This document shows, piece by piece, positions 1 through 9,329 of a DNA stretch of 64,000 nucleotides. The DNA is from Nematopogon swammerdamellus (taxonomy: Eukaryota > Arthropoda > Insecta > Lepidoptera > Adelidae). The translations under genes and the position numbers were made by a program. Positions within the stretch are counted from its first letter, which is position 1, and the number at the start of each line of letters is the position of its first letter. Location: the NCBI GenBank assembly GCA_946902875.1, contig OX336343.1, positions 6,561,754-6,625,753 of the forward strand, given 5' to 3'. The notes beneath the pieces were generated by a model. It was not told where the DNA came from. It did no database searches and saw nothing but the letters and a program-made list of their open reading frames with translations.

Positions 1-501
1 TATTTTTTACGTTTTTCAGGATTATATGCGGCAAGTTGGGGGCCAATAGTGCATAGTATATACGTCAGTATAGTGAAGGAAAGCACTGCGGAGAAGTCTT
101 TAAACTAATATTCCTATGACAGCCCGTACACAACCCGTACAGGATATATACTATTGTCAGTATTACAGTACTGAACCTAGTATACCGATACAAATACTTA
201 GTTACCGTATGGGGAGAAGATAATGTCTCTGTGTTTATCATTACTGGATATCAGTAGTACTGGATATCGTGTATGTGTGAACTGGAAAAAATTATATTCT
301 GCAATAATTCCGCCTACTGCACTGTAGAAAAGTTTATATGTAATACTACTTAAGTACTGGAACGTACTGTTTTACTTCGTAAATGTGTAAAGTGAAATTT
401 TTCTAAATAAAATTCAAAGTGTGATTAAGGAGACAGACTTGAGACGCAAGTATTGATACGTACAGTGAGAAGCGGAATCCAGAGTAAATTAGAAAATTTC
501 A
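1..501. other. AT-rich stretch, nothing recognised
   Basis: No open frame of note, no terminal repeats and no tandem structure were seen. Base composition is AT-rich like the rest of the non-repeat background. Confidence 0.5.
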
Positions 502-1008
502 TCAATACTAATAATAAAATATCTGTTTTTTATTAATTTTGTGTATTTTAATAAGTTTTTGTATAATATTATAAAATAAAATTATAAATATGTAAAATTA
601 ATATAAATATGGTAAAAATGTGAAAATAAATACAAAATATCTGTAAGGGATGGTCATGGAATAATTTAATTTGTTTTATGAGATATTGCGTTTGTAGACA
701 CTATGTATGATACTAAAACTAAATTGACGATTTTTAGAAATCTTTTCTGTATGTACGAGTATATACTTATGTATATATATTTCTCCATCCACTCTCCACT
801 CTTAAACCGATCATCCGAATTCGATGAAACTTAGTACAAGCATATTTAACTATACGCGACACAGAATAGGATTTCTATTCTATTCTATTCTATTCTAATA
901 GGCTAAATTAAATTTAGTTCCAGTTACGCTAATATTTGGCTCTCATACACGCCGAATTGTTCCGCGCGCCGAAATAAAGGTACGGTAGCGGGCTTACGTA
1001 CTTCTTTT

Positions 1009-1225
1009 TAACCGACTTCAAAAGAGGAGGAGGTTCTCAATTCGACAATTCGTATTTTTTATGTTTGTTACCTCAGAACTTTCGACTGGGTGAACCGATT
1101 TTGAAAATTCTTTTTTATTTGAAAGCTTCCAGCTTCCAGTGCTTCCAGTGTGGTCCGGCCGAGCGATTCCGCCGAGTACATTAATAGCACAAAATTGCTA
1201 AAAAAAACTGTGAAATAAAAAACGT
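1009..1225 (+). repeat. ACCGACTTC interspersed repeat (repeat D), partial
   Basis: Starts ACCGACTTCAAAAGAGGAGG then GGTTCTCAATTCG, a poly-T-rich part, and a GATTTTGAAAATTC block. The same order is found at 42727 and 43545, and inverted at 22660-23190. Unclassified here. Confidence 0.6.
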
Positions 1226-1390
1226 ATTTAAAAAAATATAAAAACCGCCTTCAAAAATATATGAAATAAAAAAAATCTAACCCTAGAGTTGAAGGCGGTG
1301 CTAAAGCAAGCAAAAATAACCGACCGCCTTCAACTCTAGGGTTCGATTTTTTTTTTATTTCATACATTTTTGAAGGCGGTATTTTTAAAT
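1226..1390. repeat. Foldback hairpin, arms about 70 bp
   Basis: The left arm (1226-1299, containing ACCGCCTTCAAAAATATATG and CCCTAGAGTTGAAGGCGGT) is nearly the reverse complement of the right arm (1323-1390), with a loop of about 23 nt. The longer homologous foldback lies at 44525-44828, and the loops start with the same CTAAAGCAAGCAAAAAT. It therefore looks like a small MITE-like family. Confidence 0.75.
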
Positions 1391-1428
1391 AGTAAATTTT
1401 GTGCGAGCGAAGCTGCAGGCAAAAGCTA

Positions 1429-1798
1429 GAAGAATAATAAATTCGTCCTTTGTATAGGCAAAATTGGTAACGCCAGAACAATCATGCTGTAGTAGCAAAA
1501 GTCTTTCCAATCACGGACTATGTTATTCTTCAATACACAGATTATTAACTGGCATGCCAGCGCCAATATATAGGTGCTATCGGCAGGCCGAGAAGCCTTT
1601 CAAGGTCCTAGGCGATTAATGGGCGTCGCCCTTAATGTCTGCGCCTGTATATGGTTTAAATGGGCGAGCATGTTCTCAGTTCACTTTTTAATACGAAGGT
1701 TGGAACCGTAATATACTCTCCACACCGTCTGTATCGTTTTTCGTATGACAGCAGTTGTCTAACTGACGAGTCTAAAACGTAACTAAAGAGTCTATATA
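1429..1798. other. Unassigned sequence
   Basis: Mixed-composition sequence without convincing ORF or repeat structure. Confidence 0.4.
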
Positions 1799-1955
1799 AC
1801 GGCTATGTAAATAGTACGTATTGCCGCCCAGTTCAGTGTAGCCTGCATGAAATGTAGGGAAGCACTGACATGGCACCTAGTTCACCCGGTTTTATGGCCG
1901 GACATCACGAATATTGTAGGGGATGTAGCCTACCGTGTCAGTTTCCATAAAAGAA
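1799..1955 (+). mobile_element. SINE-A, 5'-truncated 3' part
   Basis: Carries the SINE-A 3' body: GGCTATGTAAATAG, CAGTTCAGTGTAGCC, GAAGCACTGACATGGCACC, GATGTAGCC, then GTGTCAGTTTCCATAAAA. The head and central part are missing, as expected for incomplete reverse transcription. Confidence 0.85.
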
Positions 1956-2123
1956 ATTAAAAAGTACAAAAGGTATACATTTTGGTGTAGTATACGACCA
2001 CATATACGACGAGTTACATATCTAGCAATTTATTATTTATATCTATCCATCTCTTTCCTTCTACAATACATAATATGCAACGAGTGCTAGTTTTATATAT
2101 AAATGGACATTAATTACATAAAA

Positions 2124-2362
2124 AACCGACCAAGTGCAAGTCGAACTCGCGCACCGAGGAATCAGAAAAAAAACTTGAAATAAACACGTTTCTTGTATGA
2201 GGACCCTTTATTTTTTTATTTTTATTTTTTTATTATTTTCTGTTATATGCGCCATAATAACACATAGGTATTTGGTGAGAATTCCAACCGGCTAGCAATT
2301 ACCGTTCCAAAGATACAGCCATCGTACGGACGAACAGACAGACAAACGTTGTAGGATTTTAT
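2124..2362 (+). repeat. AGGGTTCCGTA/(GTCT)n interspersed repeat (repeat G)
   Basis: Begins ACCGACCAAGTGCAAGTCG followed by ACTCGCGCACCGAGG and ends with a GACAGACAGAC-type tract. Better copies are at 10389, 17121 and (inverted) 34436 and 48578. Class unknown; I recall this repeat as common in Lepidoptera. Confidence 0.7.
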
Positions 2363-2876
2363 TTACACCGTTTCAATGATCGAACAATAAATTCTCTATA
2401 CACAATCATGTACAAATTTATCTATTTAAAATAACTTGTATTATTATCCAATAAATGCTTTCATAAACACATAAAATATTTAATTATTTTCCAGTGAACC
2501 GAAGTGAATACTACTTAAGTTCAAAATTTCTATAATAATTTTGATTATATTTTATAAGTTAGAAGCACACAATATGTATATTGAAATATTAATGACGCGC
2601 TCTTCACCGGTTTAATCGTTACTAACGCTCGTTAAGTACGCAACGAGGAATGCGAATGAGTGATGAGGGAATTTGCTGCGGACAGTAAGCAGCCGACAGC
2701 CGTGCCGGCCGAGTACGTAACTTGCGAACGTCTTAAATTTTCATCAGTTTATGTTTCCGGACGAATGAGTTCTGTGCTATGAATTTGTTTAAAGCGTAAT
2801 TGAAAGAAAGAAATAGTTACAATTTCTCAAAAAAAAAGTACTGAAAATGTTTACATAATTACTGTATATTGTGTAC
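2363..2876. other. Unassigned sequence
   Basis: AT-rich to 2570, then more balanced composition to 2760. No gene or known repeat recognised. Confidence 0.4.
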
Positions 2877-3253
2877 GTCAGCTTCGGCAGCTCAGTAGTG
2901 CGATAGGTTGACTGCCGTTCAAGCACACCTGGGCGCGGTCAAACTTGTATGGGTGACCGTTCGACCGCTGAGGCTGATCGTGGATTTAATTTCACGCAAA
3001 ACTGTAGGTCCCTTCCCTTCTTACATTATTAGGTGGTAGGGGTTAAACCGCCCGGGTTGGTACAACTGCACTGAATGAAAGGTCGTTCTTAACGGCTATA
3101 TATATAAATAGTTAGTGTTTTCCGTCCAGTTCACTGTAGCCGGCATGACCAAAGGGACACACTGACATGGCACCTAGTTCACCAAGGTGTTATGGGCTGG
3201 CATCACGGATGCTGTAGGTGATGTGGCCAACCGTGTCGGTTTCCATAAAAAAT
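2877..3253 (+). mobile_element. SINE-A, near full length, diverged
   Basis: Contains the tRNA-like start (GTCAGCTTCGGCAGCTCAG), the 5S-like block in decayed form (TGGGCGCGGTCA then ATGGGTGACC), the central CTGTAGGTCCCTTCCCTT domain and GTTGGTACAACTGCACTGAA, and the terminal GTGTCGGTTTCCATAAAAAA. The B-box region is damaged (GTGGATTTAATTTCAC in place of GTGGTTCGGATTCCAC). It lies just beyond the 3' end of the CR1/L2 element. Confidence 0.85.
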
Positions 3254-3337
3254 ATAGGTTGCCTCTTTATTAGCTGAAAATATTTTGGGAGGGTTACATA
3301 ACCACAATGATAAATAAATGAAAAACGAAAAACGTTT

Positions 3338-3360
3338 AAATGAAATGAAATGAAATGAAA
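3338..3360 (-). repeat. (TTTCA)n 3' tail of the CR1/L2 element
   Basis: Plus strand reads four TGAAA units followed by AACGTTTATTTATCGCC. On the element's strand this is GGCGATAAATAAACGTT and then TTTCA repeats, the terminal microsatellite used in 3'-end recognition by this group. Confidence 0.8.
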
Positions 3361-3820
3361 AACGTTTATTTATCGCCATTTTGCATTACAATTTTAAGAA
3401 ACAACACAATCTAATGATTTGTTAATATTGGCGACAAATTGGGCTCAACTCAGCGTGTGCAATAGATACCTATTGCGCTGATTTTCAGTTGAACCCATTT
3501 TGCCGGGAAATACATTTTTTTTTACTTACAGGCTAGACATACATTGATGATAAAAACAATTGCGAGAATAACAAAAAAAAGAAAGATAACCTTAAATTAC
3601 TACCAAAAACACAAAAAAAAAACTAATTCATCTTAAATATGGAAAACAAACCAGAACTGTATAACAAAATATTAAAATGAGAAATAAACAAAATACAACA
3701 TAAACAAAAGACCTACGTGTGTACATACATATTACAAATTAACATAAAATAACACTACCGACTATAAATTAAGACAAACATTATTACAAAAGAAACTAAA
3801 TTAATTACTATGAATGAGAT
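3361..3820 (-). other. 3' UTR of the CR1/L2 element
   Basis: Gene-free, A-rich on the plus strand (T-rich in the RNA), between the ORF2 stop and the tail. It reads GTTCAACTGAAAATCAGCGC about 120 bp before the tail on the minus strand. No further ORF. Confidence 0.7.
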
Positions 3821-6682
3821 TCAACCCAAGAGGTCAGAACGTTGGCACTGCAACAACCAAGGCTTGCAGGCGGCTCGAAAAGAGTATATAGTGCGCTTTT
3901 CACGCAAGGGTGGAGGAAGATTGTTCCAGCACTTGGTTGCACAGTACCTGAAAGACCCCTCAAAACCTGCTGAGACATGACGCGGTACTACGAGAAGATG
4001 GCCTCTGGCTCTAGTGTCGTGATTATGCATGTTCCGGGACCAAGTAAGCTTTTCATGAAGGTATTCCGGTGTTTCCGTTTGTATAACTTTGAAAACGAGA
4101 CATGCTAAATGAAGAGCTCGCCTGGTTTTCATTTTCAATATTCCTCTTTCATTGAGGTAGGGAGTAATGTGTGTACGCCGCGGAATGTTCAGACAGAAAC
4201 GCGCGCACGCATTTTGCACACGTTGTATTGCCCGTGCTGTCTTGGCCAGTAGCCGCGGGCCATACACCGTGTCACAGTAATCAAAGGGCGAAAGGATCAG
4301 AGCGTCCGTGAGTAATATTCTTACCTTTTCCGAAAGGTAGGGCCTAATATTATATAGAGCTTTAAGCCTGTAGAAGGCTGCTCTTACTTTCAAATTTACA
4401 TGTTCTTGAAAGCGGAGCTCGCTGTCGATCACTAGTCCAAGGTTCCGAGCAGAGGGCACGTAAGGAACGGGGAGGCCATTTATGGTAACATTAGGATTGA
4501 AAGAATGTATAACGTTTCGTTGATTTTTTGTACCCAGAATAAGAAATTGTGACTTGGTGGGATTTAATACTAAGGTGTTTCGTCTGGCCCAGTCAAAGAC
4601 GTTTTCTAGGTTCTCATTTAGGCGCGAGATGGCTTGGATTGTGTCTTCTGAGTCGAATGACATGTAAACCTGAGTGTCATCCGCATACAGGTGAAGCTTG
4701 CAACCGTGCACTACTCTACAGAGGTCAGCTGTAAAAAGGGTAAATAGAAGAGGGCTAAGGATTGACCCTTGCGGGACCCCTCGAGATAGGGTCCTCGGTT
4801 CCGAATGCCTAGTTGAGCCATCCTCGCCCAGACAGGCCACTTTCTGTTTCCTGCCGACAAGAAAGCTCTCAAACCATTTGTTTGCATCACTCGAGATACC
4901 GTAATAGGTAAGCTTGGCCAGTAGGAGCGGAATATTCAGGCAGTCAAAAGCGCGTGAGAAGTCCAGCAACACCAGTACACTGCCCATTTTAGAATCTGCA
5001 GCTGATATAATATCATCGAGTACATCGGACAGGGCGGTACTCGTGCTGTGGGCCCCACGGAAGCCAGATTGCATCTTCGGTATAACTTTTTGTGCGTTAA
5101 GGTAAGCATAGAGCTGTTTATGAACAGCTCTCTCCATAAGTTTGGATATAGCCGGAAGAATGCTGATAGGTCGGAGATCTTTAAGATCTGATACCACATT
5201 CTTTTTGGGAATGGGTTTAACAATAGCCATCTTCCAGCCCTCGGGGAACACTCCGTCCACCAGTGACGCGTTTACTATTGAAGTGAGAGCATCTAGCGAA
5301 TGCGGTAAGGTTAAACTAATCATTTCAATTGAAATGGCATCAGCACCCATTGCCATAGTTTTAATATTATGTATCGATTTTAAAATTTCAGACTGTGTTA
5401 CTGGTTTCAGGTGAAAAGCTACATCAGAGAATTTGTTGGATTTAAAATAGTTTAAAGTCTCTCCATCCGCCCGCTGCTCCCCTGGGACGTTTAAGAAATG
5501 CGCATTTATATTTTCTGGGTTGTTTAATTGCTCAGGGATATCGCAATTTCCAGGGTCATCAAACAAAGATGTTTTTTTAAGGTTCCTCCATAGACTTTTT
5601 GAGTCTTTGATATTATTGTTTACGAAATGGGTAAAGTAACCTGTCTTTTCACGTCTATTAGCTGTGATTACTAAATTTTTTAGTTTTTTGTAGTAAGCCT
5701 TGTGGGAATCTACTTTAGTGGCACGGGCTCTGGTGAGTGCTTTGTCTCTGAGGGACATCATTTTTCTTAGAATATCCGTGATCCAAGGTTGTGGGCTAGA
5801 TTTGACACGACATTTACGGGTGGGCGCGTGACGGTCGAATAGAGCAGAGACAATTTCATTGAACATATGAACCTTCTCGTTCACATCCTTGCATTGCAGG
5901 ATTTTGTCCCATGGAAGACATTCTAAGTCGGCAACGAAGTCTACTTCCACAATATTTTTTATCGACCTGAACGTGATCCACCGCGGCTGTGCCTTCGGTT
6001 TTTTTATATTTACTTCTACTATTACCAACGCGTGATCACTGAGACAAGGGTTATGATGCACGTTAATTTGTTTCACTAGATTAGGCGCGTCCGTACATAC
6101 AACGTCTATGAGCGTCGCCGTCGAGTCTGTGATCCGCGTGGGAGTGTCGACCATTTGCTGAAGACTATGGTGGTTTAAGAACGTGACGAAATCATCGGTG
6201 TCCGCCGCGTCGGTTTTCAACATGTTTATATTTAAATCGCCGAGCAAAAAGATGTGGTTGCAATAGTTGAAAGCAGCGATAGATTCGCTGAGGCTGTCCA
6301 AGGCGCTCTCCACAGATATTGCAGCGGGTCTGTAAGCCGTACCTATCGCTACGCGCACTCCTCCCAGAGATAGCTCGAGCCACATTTGCTCTAGCGGCGC
6401 AGCAGGGTGTGGTCGCACGCGCGCCCTGAGGCCACGGCGCACGTAGAAACCCACCCCACCTCCGGCGGCGCGTGCGCCCGGCCGAGCGGCGTGCCGGAGA
6501 GTGTAACCCGCTAGTTTTGGAGCATAGCGCTCCTCGCCCTCTCTTATCCACGTCTCGTTAAGCGCGAGTATATCTGGCTCGTAATTTTCCACGGACATTC
6601 TGAGCTCATCCCTGCCAGTATTTAAGGATCTCGTATTTATTAAGCCCAACTTAACTAACTTTGGTCTATTTCTTTGGCCCAT
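3821..6682 (-). CDS. ORF2: apurinic-type endonuclease plus reverse transcriptase
   Basis: A 953-residue pol-like protein that would nick target DNA and prime reverse transcription of the element RNA at the nick, in the nucleus. The N-terminal endonuclease (about 10-235) shows N16 (INTRS), E43 (NETW), Y117-R118-P119, D149 and N151 (GDLN), D193, and S215-D216-H217, the full catalytic set of the APE-like family. The RT domain (about 470-720) has LLDFSRAFD (motif A), GVPQGSILSPLLF (motif B) and Y666-A-D-D (motif C). The remaining 230 residues hold the CR1-type C-terminal region with CWNNLPPPLR. There is no RNase H domain. The start was taken at the first ATG, just before the endonuclease. It follows ORF1 by 243 bp, so translation may need reinitiation. 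No frameshift or internal stop. Confidence 0.93.
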   Translation of the reverse strand: MGQRNRPKLVKLGLINTRSLNTGRDELRMSVENYEPDILALNETWIREGEERYAPKLAGYTLRHAARPGARAAGGGVGFYVRRGLRARVRPHPAAPLEQMWLELSLGGVRVAIGTAYRPAAISVESALDSLSESIAAFNYCNHIFLLGDLNINMLKTDAADTDDFVTFLNHHSLQQMVDTPTRITDSTATLIDVVCTDAPNLVKQINVHHNPCLSDHALVIVEVNIKKPKAQPRWITFRSIKNIVEVDFVADLECLPWDKILQCKDVNEKVHMFNEIVSALFDRHAPTRKCRVKSSPQPWITDILRKMMSLRDKALTRARATKVDSHKAYYKKLKNLVITANRREKTGYFTHFVNNNIKDSKSLWRNLKKTSLFDDPGNCDIPEQLNNPENINAHFLNVPGEQRADGETLNYFKSNKFSDVAFHLKPVTQSEILKSIHNIKTMAMGADAISIEMISLTLPHSLDALTSIVNASLVDGVFPEGWKMAIVKPIPKKNVVSDLKDLRPISILPAISKLMERAVHKQLYAYLNAQKVIPKMQSGFRGAHSTSTALSDVLDDIISAADSKMGSVLVLLDFSRAFDCLNIPLLLAKLTYYGISSDANKWFESFLVGRKQKVACLGEDGSTRHSEPRTLSRGVPQGSILSPLLFTLFTADLCRVVHGCKLHLYADDTQVYMSFDSEDTIQAISRLNENLENVFDWARRNTLVLNPTKSQFLILGTKNQRNVIHSFNPNVTINGLPVPYVPSARNLGLVIDSELRFQEHVNLKVRAAFYRLKALYNIRPYLSEKVRILLTDALILSPFDYCDTVYGPRLLAKTARAIQRVQNACARFCLNIPRRTHITPYLNERGILKMKTRRALHLACLVFKVIQTETPEYLHEKLTWSRNMHNHDTRARGHLLVVPRHVSAGFEGSFRYCATKCWNNLPPPLREKRTIYSFRAACKPWLLQCQRSDLLG

Positions 6683-6925
6683 TGAAACTTAATAAGTTTG
6701 GCTGAAATGATGAAATGGTTCGTAGATTATGAATTTTTAACGAAATCTCTTTGGTGCTAACATTGGCTAATAGTGGTTCCATATTATAGTTGGGAGAAAG
6801 CAGGCAATAAGGCAAGACAATTTGTATTAAAAAAGTAAAATTTTCCAAATAAAAAATAAGATATATTAATAAAATAAAAGCAATTTTAAGAGTGGCTAGT
6901 AAAAGTGTGCACATCGTAGTGATTA
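6683..6925 (-). other. Spacer between ORF1 and ORF2
   Basis: AT-rich 243-bp gap. The 82-codon frame overlapping it (6666-6914) has no recognisable domain and is read as spacer. It has no obvious splice or frameshift signal. Confidence 0.6.
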
Positions 6926-8056
6926 TCAGGGCGCAGTGAGAGCGGCAGGAGCGGGTTGGGAGTTCCCTAAAAAAATTTGTTCTATATCGCTTTCCCCCCG
7001 CACGCGCTGCGTCCTACACTTTTCTGCTCTCTTTACTAAGATCCGCCCGTCGCGAATCCAAACAAATTTAAAACCATTTTCACGAGCCGCCATCCTAGTT
7101 TTATAAAATAATTCCCAGTTTCGTTTGGTCAATCGGTCGTTGATGAAGATCGGCTTGTCGACCCTCGGCAGCCCTATGTCCTGCGACTGGATACCGGCGC
7201 GCCGTACGCGCGCTGCCTTCAGGAGGTCGTCCTTGATGCGACGACGTGTCACGCGCAGGACGACGGGGCGGGATCGGCCGTGGGCACCGAGGGACGAATC
7301 GCCACCCTTATCAGCGGGCGGGCGAATCGGCCCGACGCGCACGACAGAGTCAATGTCGCGCTCATCTAGCTCCACGCCGATCTTCCTACTAATGACCAGG
7401 GCCAGGTGATACAAATTTTCCTCCTTTAGTTCTGGAACGCCGGTGAACTCGATCTCGTTGGCCAGGCTGGACTGCTCGCGCGCCTCCAGTTCGTTCCTCA
7501 GCTCGGCGATAGTGGAGCGCGCCGAAATTAAGTCGTTTTGTACTTTCTCAACCACCGCTATCCGGCGATCTATCCCGTCCATCGTCTTCGCCAGGTCATC
7601 TATCCTTCCGTGGGCCATCTCAGCTGAACTTCGCAGGTCCTGCATTTCTTGTCGCATAGCTTCAAACTCGCCCCTACATAGACGAACTGCAGCTACCAGA
7701 CTCTGCATCTCATTTCTCAGCGTGTCTGTAAGGGAGGTTGACGCACCGCCAGTAGGGGAGGTAGAGGCGGATACCTGTTGGTCGATGCCGCTGATTGGCC
7801 GGAGAGGGTTGGTGTCCTTAGCCGCAGGGCGGATGGGGGTATTATCTCCGCGTTTTGACTTAGCAGTGCAGGGAGGGCATATCCACGCTTCGCGTCCGTG
7901 TCTCGTCAGTCTGTCTCGCCCGAGCTCGGTGTGTGGCTGGTTGACACATAGCCTGTGGTAGGGGTCTTTACACTCACTACATACGATTATGTTTTCTCCA
8001 GCGTTGGCCACCTTATTGCATCCACCACACTTCGTTTTAGATTTTTTCCCATCCAT
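6926..8056 (-). CDS. ORF1: PHD finger, coiled coil and FP-like domain protein
   Basis: 376 residues; the nucleic-acid-binding partner protein of the retrotransposon RNP. The N-terminus is a PHD-type Cys4-His-Cys3 finger: C10, C13, C26, C29, H34, C37, C60, C63, with W58 two residues before the last cysteine pair. Residues about 110-195 are heptad-rich (repeated L/I/M with E/R/D) and should form a coiled coil for oligomerisation. Residues about 200-365 resemble the FP family seen in many insect element ORF1 proteins: EIEFTGVPE, RPVVLRVTRRRIKDDLL, FINDRLTKRNWELFYKTR and a FVWIRDGRILVKR motif. PHD-bearing ORF1 proteins are known for CR1/L2 elements. The start is the ATG just before the finger; an 18-base A run on the plus strand (8086-8103) lies 30 bp upstream. 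Intact. Confidence 0.9.
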   Translation of the reverse strand: MDGKKSKTKCGGCNKVANAGENIIVCSECKDPYHRLCVNQPHTELGRDRLTRHGREAWICPPCTAKSKRGDNTPIRPAAKDTNPLRPISGIDQQVSASTSPTGGASTSLTDTLRNEMQSLVAAVRLCRGEFEAMRQEMQDLRSSAEMAHGRIDDLAKTMDGIDRRIAVVEKVQNDLISARSTIAELRNELEAREQSSLANEIEFTGVPELKEENLYHLALVISRKIGVELDERDIDSVVRVGPIRPPADKGGDSSLGAHGRSRPVVLRVTRRRIKDDLLKAARVRRAGIQSQDIGLPRVDKPIFINDRLTKRNWELFYKTRMAARENGFKFVWIRDGRILVKRAEKCRTQRVRGESDIEQIFLGNSQPAPAALTAP

Positions 8057-8694
8057 ACTAAATTTATACTGAGCGTGAGATGTGTAAAAAAAAAAAAAAA
8101 AAATATTTGCAGCGTAGATGGCGGCGGCGGCGCGTGGACTAAGGCACGTATTCGCTGTGCAATGGTGATGTTACTCGGCGATGACGTCGGCGAAGCGATG
8201 TACGTTGCTACAGCAGCGGCCGCTAAACAGACTGCGACGTTGGTGACGTAGTAGCGGAGTCACGTAGCGATGACGTCAGCGAGACCGGGGCCGGGGCGTG
8301 ACGTGTGCCGCCTGGCCGGCGGCGTTAGTAGGTACTCGCCTGGTCCGCGTGGCGCGTCATCGACCGGCCGGCCGCCGTCGGTTAGCAGTTGCGTCGCTGC
8401 TCGCCTGGTACCTCCGCCGCGCCGCGGTCGCAGGTTCGAGACTCGGTGAGGCGGTGGAAGGTGTTATGAGCGCGCCGCTGCTGGGCAGTGCGCGTGCACT
8501 CACCAGAGGAGGAGCGACACCGGAGGTGTCGCCTGTGATTGTTGCTGTCCCTGTCGAGCTCCACCCACCAGCACGTGTTTTCCCTTCAAACTCAACTAGT
8601 GGAAGCGAGAAATGGTTTTAAAGTATTTTAACTAATAGTGAATTTAGTTAAAGAATTTTAAGTTAAATTTATAAAAAAACGCGCGACACGACTG
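8057..8694 (-). promoter_or_regulatory. GC-rich 5' UTR and presumed internal promoter of the CR1/L2 element
   Basis: About 500 bp (8105-8600) is markedly GC- and CpG-rich against AT-rich surroundings, with GGC runs. The outer end on the minus strand reads AGTCGTGTCGCGCG. Non-LTR elements carry promoters in their 5' UTR, so this is inferred to be the transcription start region. The open frame on the opposite strand here has no recognised domain. Confidence 0.55.
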
Positions 8695-8734
8695 CTCACA
8701 GTGCTAGCCCAACGATGTATGGGTTAATACCCAT

Positions 8735-8769
8735 AATACGTTATATACGTATACGTATACGTATACGGG
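8735..8769. repeat. Simple (TACGTA)n tract
   Basis: TATACGTATACGTATACG-type alternating repeat directly outside the retrotransposon 5' end. Confidence 0.7.
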
Positions 8770-8873
8770 ATAAATACGTTAAGAAGAATAAAAAAATGTC
8801 ATTGTAGCATTAATTTTCGAGAAATTTAACAAAACATGTGTACACAATGAAAGCGTGCCACTAGGTACCTAAA

Positions 8874-9102
8874 CAGCTGATTATTTAAGGTCATTGACTG
8901 TCTTGGCCTCGGAGCGCCGAGCGGCCGCGGTCGAGGCCGGCCGCGTATATCGAAATGCTACTTCAATACGTCTCTAACGTAACCTAACCTAACTCAGTTC
9001 GTCCCAGCCGCGGAGACGTATTGAAGTAGAATTTCGATATCCTATATAGGCCGGGCCTCCTAGGCCCGGCCAGGAGAGCCAGTGACCTCAAATAATCAGC
9101 TG
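8874..9102. mobile_element. MITE-like element with about 100-bp inverted repeats
   Basis: The left end CAGCTGATTATTTAAGGTCA is matched by the inverted right end (CAGCTGATTATTTGAGGTCA). The inner arms also match inverted: GGCC-rich block, ATATCGAAAT, CTACTTCAATACGTCTC. Total 229 bp with a central spacer of about 35 bp that contains TAACCTAACCTAAC. The outer arms include the GC-rich CGGCCGCGGTCGAGGCCGG. No target duplication could be confirmed, and the superfamily is unknown. Confidence 0.75.
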
Positions 9103-9109
9103 CGTCCGT

Positions 9110-9329
9110 CACCCCTTACTAGGCGGTAGGTTCAAATTGTAGCCGACTGGGTTGGTACCACCGCACTGGACGTAAGATATCCGCATAGTCTTACTCTCCT
9201 ATTGTCCCGCATAGTCATTAATCAAAATAGAAATCAGCGGTATGGCACCTATGAGGTGATTATTGGCTGGTCGGAGTATGTGCTCAGGCCCCTCTGACTC
9301 AGGCTCCCGTAGCGGATTACATAAAAAAA
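9110..9329 (+). mobile_element. SINE-B, 5'-truncated
   Basis: Contains CCCCTTACTAGGCGGTAGG, GTAGCCGACTGGGTTGGTAC, CACCGCACTGGA, GGTATGGCACCTA, a TTGGCTGGTCGGAG motif, CCCCTCTGACTCAG and GGATTACATAAAAAAA. The tRNA-like head is missing. It abuts the MITE on the left. Confidence 0.85.

Larger units (their letters stand above)
502..1428 (+). mobile_element. Degenerate non-autonomous Helitron (H1) with nested repeat
   Basis: The left end is A|TCAATACTAATAATAAA, the 5'-TC end seen in better copies at 25140 and (inverted) 22275. The leader then follows the same order as those copies: a CTGTAAGGGATGGTCATGG block, CCGATCATCCGAATTCGATG, and a GCGCGCCG block near 960. The right end is GCGAGCGAAG...AAAAGCTAG at 1403-1428, a decayed version of the GC-rich hairpin plus CTAG terminus. 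About 380 bp of another repeat (1010-1390) sits between leader and 3' end. A (TATTC)n microsatellite lies at about 874-897. No transposase is encoded. The family assignment is from memory of lepidopteran Helitrons; the shared ends are seen directly. Confidence 0.6.
3338..8694 (-). mobile_element. CR1/L2-type non-LTR retrotransposon, apparently full length
   Basis: About 5.36 kb read on the minus strand: GC-rich 5' UTR, ORF1 (376 aa), 243-bp spacer, ORF2 (953 aa), about 480-bp 3' UTR and a (TTTCA)n tail. There is no long terminal repeat and no poly(A); a short tandem-repeat tail is typical of the CR1/L2 group. Both ORFs are uninterrupted and all catalytic motifs I looked for are present, so the copy could be recent or active. 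The 5' boundary near 8694 is inferred from where the GC-rich and transitional sequence ends, and may be off by tens of bases. I saw no clear target-site duplication, which is common for CR1-like elements. A truncated relative sits at 32153-32290. Confidence 0.85.

Noticed and set aside
6192..6551. Minus frame of 119 codons with RGALCSKTSGLHSPARRSAG
   Set aside because: Out-of-frame reading of the GC-rich endonuclease part of ORF2.
7125..7961. Plus-strand frames of 94 and 172 codons
   Set aside because: Shadows of the intact ORF1 on the minus strand; no domain of their own.
8298..8621. 107-codon plus frame in a CpG-rich region, possible host exon or CpG island
   Set aside because: Lies in the 5' UTR of the CR1/L2 element on the opposite strand; no domain similarity.
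8985..8998. Telomeric TTAGG-type repeat (CCTAACCTAAC)
   Set aside because: Only about two units in the loop of a MITE; chance or element sequence.
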